Assembly: GCA_038373885.1 (NCBI GenBank)
Contig: JAWZYV010012387.1
Span: 186,001 to 250,000, forward strand
Direction: 5' to 3'
DNA from: Cheiracanthium punctorium
Lineage: Eukaryota > Arthropoda > Arachnida > Araneae > Cheiracanthiidae
Length of the DNA stretch: 64,000 nt
Both the position numbers and the translations under genes were made by a program. The notes below the pieces were generated by a model. It saw nothing but the letters and a program-made list of their open reading frames with translations, searched no databases and was not told the DNA's origin. Positions within the stretch are counted from its first letter, which is position 1. Each line of letters starts with the position of its first letter. Below, one piece after another: positions 33,443-44,248 of the stretch.

Positions 33443-33768
33443 CAGGGCTGGCTATGGGGGGAGGGATGCTGCGGATGCAAAGCATCCAGGTCCAGGCTTT
33501 AGAGGGGCACTTAAATCAAAAGTACCTTCATACTTTATTATCTAATAAAGTGAAAATTTTGAAAGATTCCAACGACATTCAGTGCGATTTAGACTTGAAC
33601 CTTAGATTACTACAATCAGTAAAGTGGTGTTATTGGTATTTTAGTAAATCCTGTCTTAGTCTTCCTATAAGCGCACGTCTATTCGTTCATAAATTTTTAG
33701 CATTGGTAATTTTAGGAACCCCCAAAAATATTTATACCCGGGCACCACCAATCAGGAGGCCGGCCCTG
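33443..33768. mobile_element. 326-bp hAT MITE
   Basis: Termini CAGGGCTGGCTATGG and the complement of CAGGGCCGGCCTCC; perfect 8-bp duplication CCAGTATT at 33435-33442 and 33769-33776. An ORF crossing it is a chance read-through. Confidence 0.92.
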
Positions 33769-34195
33769 CCAGTATTGATTTTGGTGTGTATAGGACTTAT
33801 AGTTTTTTTAATAAGGCCAAGAGAAAGATTCCTTTTAGCCTATAGACAGAAATTCTTGAAAGTGCAGTAGCGTCTAAATGGTGTATTTGATTAAACGCAA
33901 ATTGGGCATGTATATAAAAAGTCAGGGTCACATGATCTGCATACGTTTTAGTGTGTATAGAATTCATAGTTTGTTCACAGCAACTAAACTAACTAAATGG
34001 TGCATTCGAAGAAGTTCAAATTGAGTATGTATATTATGGGTCACAGTCACACAATATGTGCTGATTTTGCTGTGTATAGGACTTACAGTTTTTTGACAGG
34101 TCAACAGATGAGTGCTCTTTTACATTATAGCCTATGGACGGAAATTCTTCGAAGTGAGCTAGTGTCTATAGGGTGCATTTGATTGAGCTCAAATT

Positions 34196-34800
34196 CAGAG
34201 CCTGTTTATCAGCAGGGCAACCGGGGCACTTGCCCTAGGCCCACCAATTTCAAGGGCCCAAAATTTTTGTACTTTTCAACACAGATTGTTATTTATTAAT
34301 TCCTAAAAAACTTTGTACAAAATTTGGATTGTCATTATCTTGAGTCGTAAGCTGATTCTCTGACATTTACTGTACTAAGGGTCCTCTAAAACCCATGAGC
34401 ATTCGATCAAAATCCGTGAGCCAGTGTTTGAGCCTCTTTTTGCAAATTTTATTATAAGAAAGTCTCATCAGTTTTAGATACGTACTGTAAGTTTTTCGAT
34501 TCTTTTCATTTATATTTTAAAGGAGTTTAGTGTATAGAAGTGTACGTATATGTGTGTAGTATGTGTCTGGATATTCATCATTTGTGAAAATAAATTTTAT
34601 CCATGTATGCAAAAATCATTTAATATTCTTGACTGCAATGTATGCATATATTTAGTATCTAAACTTGATATATATTTCTGGACATAAATATGTGCCCAAA
34701 ACAACTTAGACTAAAATGCAGACTATGTAATTTCTCGTAAATGCAAAGGCCCAAAAATTTGTATTTGCCCAGGGCCCAATATCGTTATGATCGGGCCCTG
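34196..34800. mobile_element. 605-bp hAT MITE
   Basis: Termini CAGAGCCTGTTTATCAGC and the complement of CAGGGCCCGATCATAACG; perfect 8-bp duplication CTCAAATT at 34188-34195 and 34801-34808. Sequence inside both ends includes GGGCCCAAAATTTTTGTA-like repeats. Confidence 0.92.
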
Positions 34801-35110
34801 CTCAAATTGTGTATTTATATTGTAGGTCACGGTCTCATGACCTGCAAAGATTTTGGTGTGTGTAGAATTGATAGTTTGTTCACAGGATTACAAAAAATAA
34901 TTCTTATATATTGCGGCCTAAAAATGCAAATCATTTAATGTGGTTGTTTTCTAAATGGTGCATTCGATTGACATAAAATTATCCACACATATTATAGGCC
35001 ACTGTCTTACACACTGCATAAATTTTAGCGAGTGTACGCCCTACAGTTTTTTACATGGCTACAAAAAAGTATTCTTATACATGTCAGCCTATACACTTAA
35101 ATAATTTTAA

Positions 35111-35827
35111 GTGCCCTTTATCCAATTCAGTTGAATGAAACTTATTTAAATGCTTGGGAAATATCAAGTGTCTGGAAAGTGGAGTGGAGTGGAGTAACTC
35201 CAGATTTTTTCACATTGTGCATTCACACATAAAGTTTCGCACCCACAAATGAAAAGTTGAAATGCTTCCCCTGCTGGTGCTTCTGCATAATTGACGAAGG
35301 CCAGACTTTTGTACTGGCTAAAATGTATTCTAGATATGTATATTTATATATGCTATACAAAGTTTTTATTGTTTTAGCTTCCTTTTGCTTTTAAATTTTT
35401 TACTTCATTTAGTAAAATCATTTTTTTTTATTTTAGAAGATATATGATTTGAATCTTTAAAATACCAAATCTTGTCAATAGTTTGAATTACCAAAATCTA
35501 CAGTTGCTTCACTTTTATATCAGCAAACAGTTTCATATTAAAAGCAACGGTCATTCCATCCCGGGTAGAAAAAAAAAAAAAAAAAAAAAAAAAAACAGAT
35601 AGGGGGCCCTCAGAAGTCTGACCCTTAGAAAGAATGGTGCCAAAAACTGAAGGACCACAATAGGGGTGGGTAAAATGTATGTCTAGTAAAATTGTGTATT
35701 TTTTAAAAACTTTCCCCCCCTCTTGCTTCAAATTTCACTTTGAATCTAATGACCACTTTTGTTGCTGGAAGTATGCATCTTGGACTGACGATTGAAAATA
35801 TAAGTCTGTCAACTTAAATGTGGACAC
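35111..35827. other. Non-coding stretch with long A-run
   Basis: Includes an A-run at about 35570-35595. It ends in GTGGACAC (35820-35827), the left flank of the next element. Nothing else recognised. Confidence 0.5.
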
Positions 35828-36327
35828 TAGGGTGGGCCGAAAAAAACTTTTTTTAAGTTTTTCAAACTCTATAGTGCAGAAAACTTGTGCCTGTGGATGA
35901 TAAATGAAATGAAAAAAACTTTTTTTTAGTTTAGATGTGGCAATAGCGCATCGACCTTAAAGTTTGAAAATATGTGATTTTCATAATTTTTCTAAAAAAT
36001 TGAAAACAATAAAATAATTTCTGTAACATGTAGATATAGGCTTACTTTAGTAGAAAAAAGTATAGGAAAAATAAATAAATGAAAAAATTGCATATTACAA
36101 ATTATTAGTAGCACATTGCACTTAAAAAAACACATATTTTACAAAAATTCAAAATTTCCAATGAAACAAAAATTATTCTCTGATTGTGTAAAAATACAAT
36201 TTGTAATAAAATGTAGTCCCTTTCTTGTGTTTCATAATAGTATTATATTATATAGTAAAACAAAATATAATATAACTATACTATATAATAATATATTGCC
36301 TATGTACTGTCCTCTTCTGGGCGGAGG

Positions 36328-38058
36328 TTGCCAGATAGTCAAAAGCCTCACCTAAAAGTCTTGCAGATTTCATCAGTGAATGGCGGCAGTAATGGACTCG
36401 TCGTACTGGGATACGTTAATGGTTCCCCATGCCACATGGTGATTGATACTGGAGCGAACGTAACCATCATAAGGACGGATCTGGCCAAGAAATTAAATTT
36501 GAAGATTATTTGGACTCCTCCATCGCTGACCCTCCAGACTGTGACAGGTGACAAGATCGAAGTGGGCGGAAAAGCGCAAGTAGAAATCACGTTTGGAAAT
36601 GCCAGATACGACCATGTGGTATATGTCGCCAGTATTATAGACTCTTTTATTCTCGGGCTCGACTTTTTAAAATCGCACAAATTTAACTTGGACTTTAAGA
36701 ATAATGAGCTTCGTTCAAACTCAGAAGAAATAGCTGCGTTCGATATTAAAAATGAAACTATTTTACCTGTTCAGCAAATAATAGCACAGATTGATATCAT
36801 TCTACCTCCCAGAACTGATTCAATAATTTCTGGAACAGTAAAAGAAAGCAATAAATTCCGTTTTGGATTAATCGAACACCCAAACAATAGTGATTCCGTG
36901 AGAGGAGTACTTGTGGGAGCAACACTTGTGAACTTGTCGAGAACAGAAATTCCAGTTAGAGTAGCAAATGTGACGGACAAGTCGAAGGTGATAAAGAAAA
37001 ATGAAGTGTTGGTGATATGCACTCCTGTTACCTGCATTAATAAGAACATCAGCCAAGCGACAGCTAAATCTTCCGAGTGCCTGGCGAAGGAATTAATACA
37101 AGACGCGGAGTTAACGGCAGAACAGAGAAGCGCTGCGGAGAAAGTAATAGCTGAATTTGAAGACCTCTTTTCCCGTTCTTCGGGTGACAGTGGCCGTACG
37201 AGCTTAACTCAACATAGGATAGATACAGGCAGCCATTCTCCCATCAAGCAACATCCTAGGCGGCTGCTGTTTGCTAAGCAAGAAGAGGTGAGCAGACTTT
37301 TAGAGGAGATGCAGCGTGATGACGTCATCGAGCCATCGACTAGTCCCTGGGCCTCGCCAATTGTTTTGGTCCGGAAGAAGGATGGTTCCACCCGGTTCTG
37401 TGTTGACTACAGACGTCTGAATGACATTACCAAGAAGGACAGCTACCCTCTTCCCAGGATAGACGACACATTGGACACTTTATCGGGAAATGAATGGTTC
37501 TCCACTCTGGATCTCAAGAGTGGCTACTGGCAAGTAGAAATTCATCCCGACGACCGTGAAAAGACTGCGTTTACCACGGGACAAGGATTGTGGCAGTTCA
37601 AAGTTATGCCTTTTGCACTCTGCAACGCACCTGCTACATTTGAGCGTCTAATGGCGACAGTGTTGAGAGGACTTTCCTACGAAGCATGTCTCGTTTATTT
37701 GGACGATATCATCATCGTCGGAAGGACTTTCGCAGAGCATCTCGAGAACATCTGAAAGGTGCTACAGAAATTAAAAGAGGCAAACTTGAAACTAAGTCCA
37801 TCGAAGTGCAACTTGTTTCGTCGGGAAGTACGTTATCTCGGGCACATAATATCCGCCCACGGAGTCCGAACCGATCCCGAAAAGACGTCCGCAGTCAAGA
37901 ACTGGAGTCGTCCGGAGAATATCCATGACTTAAGAAGTTTTCTCGGTCTGTGTACTTACTATCGAAAATTCGTGAAGGGTTTTTCTCAAATTGCAAGACC
38001 TCTTCACAAATTGACAGAGACTGGTCAGAAATTTCTATGGATGCATTCAACGAACTGA
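36328..38058 (+). pseudogene. Gypsy protease and reverse transcriptase
   Basis: Codes the N-terminal part of Pol. The aspartic protease has an intact VIDTGANVTIIRTDLAKKL motif (residues 38-57). A linker of about 150 residues leads to the RT: VIEPSTSPWASPIVLVRKKD, WFSTLDLKSGYWQVEIHPDD (motif A Asp), and YLDDIIIVG (catalytic Asp pair, about 37695). A single TGA at 37753-37755 interrupts the frame, and the same frame continues to 38058 with LKLSPSKCNLFRREVRYLGH. The RT connection then leaves frame near 38030. Best-preserved pol in the window and similar to the 412/17.6 group of arthropod gypsy elements. Coding begins without gag, so the first ATG here is not the native start. Confidence 0.9.
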
Positions 38059-38402
38059 AGACGGCTTTAACATCTTCGCCGATCCTGTCGTATCCTCACC
38101 CTGAAAAGCCACTTATACTGGACACAGACGCAAGTAAGGAGAGTGTTGGAGCAGTTTTGTCCCAGGAGATAGATGGCCAAGAACACGTCGTTGCTTACTG
38201 GAGCAAATGCCTTTCAAAGGCAGATCGTAACCATTGTGTTACGAGAAAGGAACTTCTTGCTATCATTAAGGCTGTGGAGCACTTCCATCATTGCCTGTAC
38301 GGCCGAAAGTTCCTGCTCCGAACGGACCATGCCTCTTTAACCTGGCTTCTAAATTTCAAGAATCCAGATAGCCAGGTAGATACAGAGAATAAAGGAATAT
38401 GA
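38030..38402 (+). pseudogene. Gypsy RNase H domain
   Basis: Frame-shifted continuation of the pol above: DAFNELKTALTSSPILSYPH, ILDTDASKESVGAVLSQEID (first catalytic Asp), AYWSKCLSKADRNHCVTRKE (catalytic Glu), LLRTDHASLTWLLNF (Asp). It degrades the RNA strand after reverse transcription. The catalytic residues are present, but frameshifts near 38030 and 38385 separate it from the RT and integrase. Confidence 0.88.
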
Positions 38403-38451
38403 CATCGAGATACGTCATCGGAAAGGAGCATCTCATGGAAATGCAGATGCT

Positions 38452-39856
38452 TTGTCGAGAAGGCCCTGCATAGACAGTTGTCGCTATTGCTCCAGGGCAG
38501 AGAAAAATTACCATCTGAAACATCCCGTTGTCTGCCAAGTTACGTCATCGGCACCATCTCAAGATCCCTGGAGTGACGAAAATGTTCGGGCGGACCAGTT
38601 AGCTGATAGCGACATCAAACCTATTGTGGAGTTACTGGAGAAATCAAGCACTAAGCCCAGCTGGCAAGAAATATCATCTTGCAGTCCGGCAACAAAACAG
38701 TACTGGGCTTTCTGGGATTCGCTTCGCCTGAGAAATGGAGTCCTGTATCGTAAATGGGAGTCGGACGACGGCAAGATGCTCCGATGGCAGTTAGTACTCC
38801 CTCGTTCGAGGATTCCGAAGGTTCTAGAAGAACTTCATAATGGCTTAACTGGAGGCCATTTTGGTGTAATGAAGACCCTGCAGAAAGTTCGCGAGCGCTT
38901 CTATTGGGCTAGGGCTCGAGGTGATGTCGAAAAGTGGTGTCAAGCTTGTGACGCCTGTGCCGCCCGTAAAGGCCCGAAGAAACGAAGCCGTGGAAGACTA
39001 CATTGTTATAATGTAGGAGCGCCTTTTGAGAGGATTGCCCTCGACATCCTGGGACCTCTTCCGCGAACCTCAGGTGGCAACAGATATATCCTAGTTGTCA
39101 TTGACTACTTTTCTAAATGGCCCGAAGCATTTCCTATTCCCGACCGTATCAGAGGTACTGGTGCAAGAATGGATTTCCAGGTATGGAACCCCCCTGCAAC
39201 TTCATTCCGACCAAGGAACGAACTTTACCTCTGCAGTCTTTAAAGGACTATGTCAACTTCTGGAAATCGACAAAACCCAGACGACGCCATTACACCCACA
39301 ATCCGACGGCATGGTGGAGAGGTTCAATGGCACAATTTTGAACAACCTCTCGCTCCTGGTATCTAGGAATCAAGAGGACTGGGACAAGAAACTCCCCCTC
39401 TTCCTGCTGGCCTATAGGAGCGCCGTCCATGAGACTACCGGCTTCACACCTTCCCAAATGCTGTTCGGCAGAGATCTTCGTCTTCCCGCCGATCTAGTGT
39501 TCGGCCGCCCTCCAGATGCGCCTTCATCGCCAGAGGAGTACGTGGAAAATCTTCGGGCACGGTTTGAAAACGTGCATCATTTTGCTCGAGAGCGGATCAA
39601 CCTGAACACGGAAAAGATGAAGACTCGCTACGACACGAAGGCTACGGGACACGAGTTCAACGCAGGTGACAATGTTTGGCTATGGAATCCTACTCGACGG
39701 AAAGGCCTGTCTCCCAAGCTGCAATCGCCGTGGGACGGTCCTTACATTGTCCTAAACCGGCTGAATGACGTCATCGTACGGATTCGTAAGTCACCAAACT
39801 CGAAGCCAAGAGTTGTACATTACGATCGGCTAGCCATCTACCGCAGTTGTAATTAA
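38452..39856 (+). pseudogene. Gypsy integrase with H2C2 zinc-binding domain
   Basis: Inserts element cDNA into the genome. Residues visible: H2C2 domain (ELHNGLTGGHFGVMKTLQKV, then CQACDACAARKG), catalytic core with LDILGPLPRTSGG and VVIDYFSKWPEAFPIPD, a break near 39145 where a short deletion shifts the frame, then LQLHSDQGTNFTSAVF (second Asp) and DGMVERFNGTI (Glu). The C-terminal part GHEFNAGDNVWLWNPTRRKG ends with RVVHYDRLAIYRSCN at 39856. All three catalytic residues remain, but in two frames. A parallel copy lies at 47752-48600 on the minus strand. Confidence 0.9.
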
Positions 39857-40209
39857 TTATTTGACTATCAGACCATGGTCACTATGGCGTAATTCTTCCT
39901 TTCTTTCAACTCTCATTTCTTTCCTGTCTTTCTCTTCTCTTCCTCTTTCTTCAACTCTTTCACTCACTACTTACGCCATGTTTAGTGTACATATTTGTAA
40001 TATATTGGTTTTTATTAATGTGTATTTGTTTATTACATTGATTACTTATTAGTGTAATTGTTTATTATGTCTATTATTTATTTATTAGAGTGCATTTGCT
40101 TAGTGTGTTTATTGATTATTTGCTTAAATTATGTTGTTAAGATTTGGTTAACGGTTGGACACTGTATATATTTGTGTGTCCTCCTTACTGGGGATTGTAC
40201 TGCCCGGGA
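39857..40209 (+). other. Gypsy 3' non-coding region
   Basis: Between the integrase stop and the Mutator-like element. T-rich, then TTACTGGGGATTGTACTG, which corresponds to the region before the polypurine tract in the minus copy at 47242-47310. No gene. Confidence 0.6.
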
Positions 40210-40409
40210 CGCGTTTTCCGAAACCCTCAAGACTTCACGCACTTGGCGAAAACAGGAGCGCGCCAACGGTTTGGCGGAAGAGAGACGCAATGCGAAAGTC
40301 ACCGTCTCGTACTAACCGCGCTCCAATACATTTATTTACGCGGTTCGCTTGCTTTGTTGTTTTCGAGTTTGCTCTTCAAAAAAATGTCTCTGTTGAAATT
40401 CAGATAGAG

Positions 40410-41571
40410 TGTTTTAGATGAGATCGTTCAAAAATATCCTAATTGCGTTGCGGATGATGGAAAATCTAACGATGAAATCGTTGTTTTACGGCTACCGCTG
40501 AAAGATAAAGGTGAATCTGAAGCTTTCAAAGATTCTCTTTCTAACATTATGAAATTAGATTGGATTGCTTATTACAGTAAGCCACAATTTGAAAAGTAAG
40601 TGGAGCTTTAACATTTCATTTATGATATTTCATATTATTTTCGATAAAATACAAGTAAATTTTAAATTTTCTCTATTATTTTCAGAATAATATTCAGCAA
40701 AACATGGCTATGGAATGCTGGAATATGCTCACTCCAGGAAAAATGATGTGGGCATAATCTATCATCATTTTCTTTAAAAAAAAAAAGACAGATTTTGTAT
40801 CAGAACAACTCAGTGAATTTCAGAAAATATTTTTATATTCACAAGCAAAGTGGATAATTTTGAATACACAATTAATGCTGAAATTGGTGCATGTACGTAC
40901 ATGTCCATCTGGCATATCTGGGGCATTTTGCAAGCACTAGTTCTTTCTGATGAAAGATAAAAAAATTAATTTTTTTAATGCCCCACCAATATCATCATCT
41001 GAAAAGCATGAGTTAACTGTATTGGCTCTTGGAGAAAAATGTCCACAATCTGATTTTTTCAAAAACTTCATTGATGAAGGTGTGGATCCTATTTGTAACA
41101 CTGAGCGTATTGTCCCATTAGATAATGCCATTTCTAATGGTGTCACTTCTACCGCAAAAGAAATAGCTTCAACTGAGCAAAAGGAGGAAATTGAAAAGTA
41201 ATTATCTAGCTTGGGCCATTTGCTTGGTGACAATATCAGTCACAATGCAGCAGACAAATTACTGAGAACTTTAAAACAAATCGAAGATGTAAGCGATTTC
41301 AATATTATTTTTTTAAATCATCTAGAGAGAGAAAAAAATTAAAGTGCAGCCAACATCTATAGTAAGACGTCGTCCTGGTTTAACAAGAACCAGTACAAGA
41401 GTTCCATCAGGACGACACCTCCAAAACAACTGCAAAATAAAGGCGTTAAACGCAAAAAAAGTATTACTGAAAGTGTTTCCAAAAACAGGTCCAACGCAAA
41501 ATACCATGGAACAAACCATTCAGGATTTTTTCCCTACACATTATTTTTGTAGAACACCTATTATTAATTAA
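40410..41571 (+). pseudogene. Spliced gene remnant with SWIM-like zinc motif
   Basis: Exon 1 (about 40384-40596) is open as VLDEIVQKYPNCVADDG, then NDEIVVLRLPLKDK and LDWIAYYSKPQFE. Its donor GTAAGT and a TTTTCAG acceptor at about 40685 bound a 90-nt intron, after which IIFSKTWLWNAGICSLQEK follows in frame. After frameshifts comes CPSGISGAFCKH (about 40901-40936), which resembles the second half of a SWIM zinc finger (C-x-C-x-n-C-x-H). Further open stretches: NAPPISSSEKHELTVLALGE (40977-41040) and SIVRRRPGLTRTSTRVPSGR (41357-41416). Lys/Thr-rich tail to 41568. SWIM fingers occur in MULE transposases, which fits the long TIRs. No catalytic DDE domain was found, so it could also be a captured gene. 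Confidence 0.5.
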
Positions 41572-41959
41572 TTATATACTTTTTGTATTATACGATTTGT
41601 ATTTTATGATTTTGTAAATAAATTCATTCATGGTCTTAGTTTGATTATTTTGTTTTTTAATAATTGTATTTTCACTGGGAAGATTTACAAGCATTGAGTT
41701 TATCCAGCCTTTAAAATAACCAATTTTATACAAGTAGAATAAATTAAGATTTATCATTTTTTATATTAAAAAAAATAAAATTCTTGATACTTAAATTTTT
41801 GCATAAACCACGTTTTCTCTGTTTTTCTTGCTACTTCGTGTTTCTTGATTCGTGTTCCTTCATTATTAAATTAATTAAATACTTAACAAGGTACAAAATA
41901 AGTTAATAATTTAATATATTAATTTTTAATTGTTGAGTTCCAAAATTGTTCTTATATAT

Positions 41960-42070
41960 TATAAATAATAATAATAATTATATATATATTTATTTATATA
42001 TATAATTATTATATACATATATATAATATATAATATTTATAATTATTATATATTAATAATATATTAACCA
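41960..42070. repeat. AT simple-repeat tract
   Basis: Repeats of TAATAATA, TATATATA and TTATATAT. Probably a degenerate microsatellite inside the Mutator-like element. Confidence 0.8.
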
Positions 42071-42203
42071 TACATCTCTAAACTATATTAACCATCCATC
42101 TCCTAAAACACATGCACCTGAGAAATAAAGCTTCAATGAAATAGATAAAATGTGGAATCATCATAGTAAAATTTCTCAATATATGAAAATGATAGCTTTT
42201 TGT

Positions 42204-42419
42204 TTACTTTAATAAACTTTGTAAAAAAAACACATATAAGATGCTATAGGTAAGAAGATACGTACGTTTCAACCAAAAATTGTTTTGGCCTTCATCAGTC
42301 CAAGCGACGAAGGGCTTGGACTGATGAAGGCCAAAACAATCTTTGGTTGAAATGTACGTATCTTCTTACCTATAACATCTTATGTGTGTTTTTTTTGCAA
42401 AGTTTTTTATTTACTTTAT
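42204..42419. repeat. Palindrome of about 216 bp with hammerhead-like sequence in each arm
   Basis: Arms of about 105 bp, nearly complementary, meet at GACGAA (42301-42306 region). Each arm reads, in its own sense, CTGATGA, then GGCCAAA and TTTGGTT pairing across a six-base loop, then GAAA and a short GTACGTA stretch. In the plus arm: 42321-42327, 42329-42335, 42342-42348, 42349-42352. Confidence 0.8.
42301..42378 (+). ncRNA. Possible hammerhead ribozyme core (plus arm)
   Basis: Core elements in order: CTGATGA, helix II of seven pairs (GGCCAAA/TTTGGTT, two of them G-T), GAAA, a short palindromic helix III (TGTACGTA) and a TC-type cleavage context. One extra A separates CTGATGA from helix II, and helix I is not well paired in this arm. 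Known family: Penelope-like elements of many animals carry small hammerhead motifs. The sequence supports a resemblance but not activity. Confidence 0.4.
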
Positions 42420-43303
42420 CGTTTAACACCAGTAATTTTGAGTGTTTTTTCCGATGATAGTTTATTATTGAACATTAGTTTAAAAAATTTCTTGGTGAAT
42501 TCATTACGTTTGATAATGAAATATTGACTTATTTTGCATGTTCTCAGTTTTGAATAATAAGGAAAAAATAAGTATATGTTTTCATATGATGCTAGAAATT
42601 AAACTTACAACAGCAAATTAAGAAAGCTACTATTAGTAAGATAATTCCGTTAAAAGAAAAAAAAAGTCGGTAGCACCAAATTAAAATGTTAGGCAATTTT
42701 TGTAGCACTTAGAAAAAATTTGTAAGCATTTAAGTTGTGTTTTTATCTGTAAATAAATGTCTTAAGCATAAAATTGTGTACATTTCTTACTCTACCATTT
42801 ATTATTTAACAAATTCCACTCTTTAAATATATCGGAAACGTGTTTATTAACGTTTCTTGTAAAATTAACCGACAGATCAATAAACCTATTGTGATAATTA
42901 CTTAAAAAAAAAAAAAAAAAAAAAAAAAAAGTAGATGGCATCCAAAAAGAACACGCGATAAACAATTTTAAAGTGCTTAGGATAAAATTGCGGAGCAGAA
43001 AGCAGATAAGTTAAATAAGTATAATAAGGAAAAGGTTATATGTTTTAATATATAGATGTTTTATACATACAATCATATTATATACATTTCATATTCTACC
43101 AATATATTAAACAAATTACATGCTTCTGTAACACATCAGAAAAGCGCGTCTGTTATAACATCATAAATTCTTGTGACGGTCTTGCTAACACATTGCAACC
43201 TTATAGCGACTACAAGTGCGCGTAACTCCTCTCTTTCACCAAATCATTGGCGCGCTCCTGTTTTCGCCAAGTGCGTAAAGTCTCGAGGGTTTCGGAAAAC
43301 GCG

Positions 43304-43335
43304 CCCGGGACGTGCAGTCCCTGGGAAGGGGGCAA
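43304..43335 (+). promoter_or_regulatory. Gypsy polypurine tract
   Basis: GGGAAGGGGGCAA sits immediately before the LTR start TGTTACG at 43336 and is the expected second-strand primer site. The same tract lies next to the LTR at 47241 on the minus strand. Confidence 0.75.
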
Positions 43336-44248
43336 TGTTACGAATTTTCGGGGCAACCCGCAGCTCTGGGGCTTAAAATGTTTTAAAATGCATATTCTTC
43401 GCTTCAAATACATAAATTTTGCTTTTTGTTGCATCAAAATCGGCCAATTAGAACCGGAGATATGGAGGTTTCGTTTTTCCATTGTTTTTCAATGGAGGTT
43501 CTAGAAAACTCGAGAAATATTGGTCCTAGAGCTTAGATCTCTTCACTTTTGAGGACTTATTTTTGGCGCCAAATTTGGCGATATTTCGCCAAACTTGGCG
43601 ACTTTTTGGTCATTTGGCGCGATTTTCCCAATGGGGCCTGGAAGTTGTTTTTCCTGCATTAAAAACGCATAATAACCTAACATTTCTCTTCTATGACGTA
43701 ATCAATATTCTCGCTTTATGTAGAATCTTCAAGAAATATACTCCTCTAGAAGCTTCCCGCAGTTTCTGCCTCCTCTATATAAACCGGCGCGCTGCCCCGA
43801 CAGTTAAGTGCGAGTTGAACGCTCAATATGTGAAGAGCTGTCAGTGAGAGTACGTTTGCTCTGTGAATTGATAGTGCTATAGAACCCGTGTTTTAGCTTG
43901 CTTTATAAAGCTGTTTTCAAAGTGCTGTGTGTAAATTCTTCATTGCTGTGTCTTAAGGGATTGCGTACGATATCTCTTTAATATTTTCACTGAATTTTTG
44001 CCTGTGAAAGTGACTTATTTTGTGTGAGAAATACAGCATTTGTGAGAGCTTCTGATCTAAGAGAACTGTTAAAAGCACATTATTGTTTGATTGTGCTTGT
44101 GAATTTTGTACAGCTGATTGTCCTACGAAGTTCTAGAAGCAATAAAGTTATATTCCATCCTGACCTGTGGACTTTTTACCAGCACGTTCTACACCAACTG
44201 GACTTTAGAACGACGAACCCCGGAAACAAGAAGAGCAGTTCCGCAACA
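43336..44248 (+). repeat. Gypsy 3' LTR, 913 bp
   Basis: Starts TGTTACGAATTTTCGGGGCA and ends CAGTTCCGCAACA. TATATAAA lies at 43776-43783 and AATAAA at 44141-44146. Related LTRs lie at 26500, 27353 and 45283. It has all regulatory parts, so this LTR could still drive transcription. Confidence 0.85.

Larger units (their letters stand above)
33365..35110. repeat. Diverged tandem array, about five units, split by two MITEs
   Basis: A unit of roughly 120-180 bp recurs, starting with AATGGTGCATTTGATTGAGC-like sequence, then GTATATTATAGGTCACAGTC-like, then TTTTGGTGTGTATAGGACTT-like sequence. Unit starts lie near 33365, 33878, 33995, 34170 and 34951. Two hAT MITEs are inserted in the first and fourth units. 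Confidence 0.75.
40210..43303. mobile_element. Mutator-like element with long TIRs
   Basis: Inverted ends match for roughly 85 bp: both begin CGCGTTTTCCGAAACCCTC and continue with CACGCACTTGG or TACGCACTTGG and AACAGGAGCGCGCC. CCCGGGA flanks both ends (40203-40209, 43304-43310), extendable to CCCGGGACG (9 bp) if the end register is shifted. Long TIRs with about 9-bp duplications fit MULEs. It is inserted just before the gypsy polypurine tract. It carries a spliced gene remnant with a SWIM-like motif. Confidence 0.75.
36330..44248 (+). mobile_element. Ty3/gypsy retrotransposon, plus copy, 5'-truncated
   Basis: Protease, RT, RNase H and integrase in order (36328-39856), then a non-coding tail to the polypurine tract GGGAAGGGGGCAA (43323-43335) and a 3' LTR (43336-44248). 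Gag and the 5' LTR are missing on the left. A Mutator-like element (40210-43303) sits between integrase and the polypurine tract. Confidence 0.88.

Noticed and set aside
33443..33870. 138-codon ORF at 33454
   Set aside because: Crosses the edge of a hAT MITE into the tandem array; a chance read-through.
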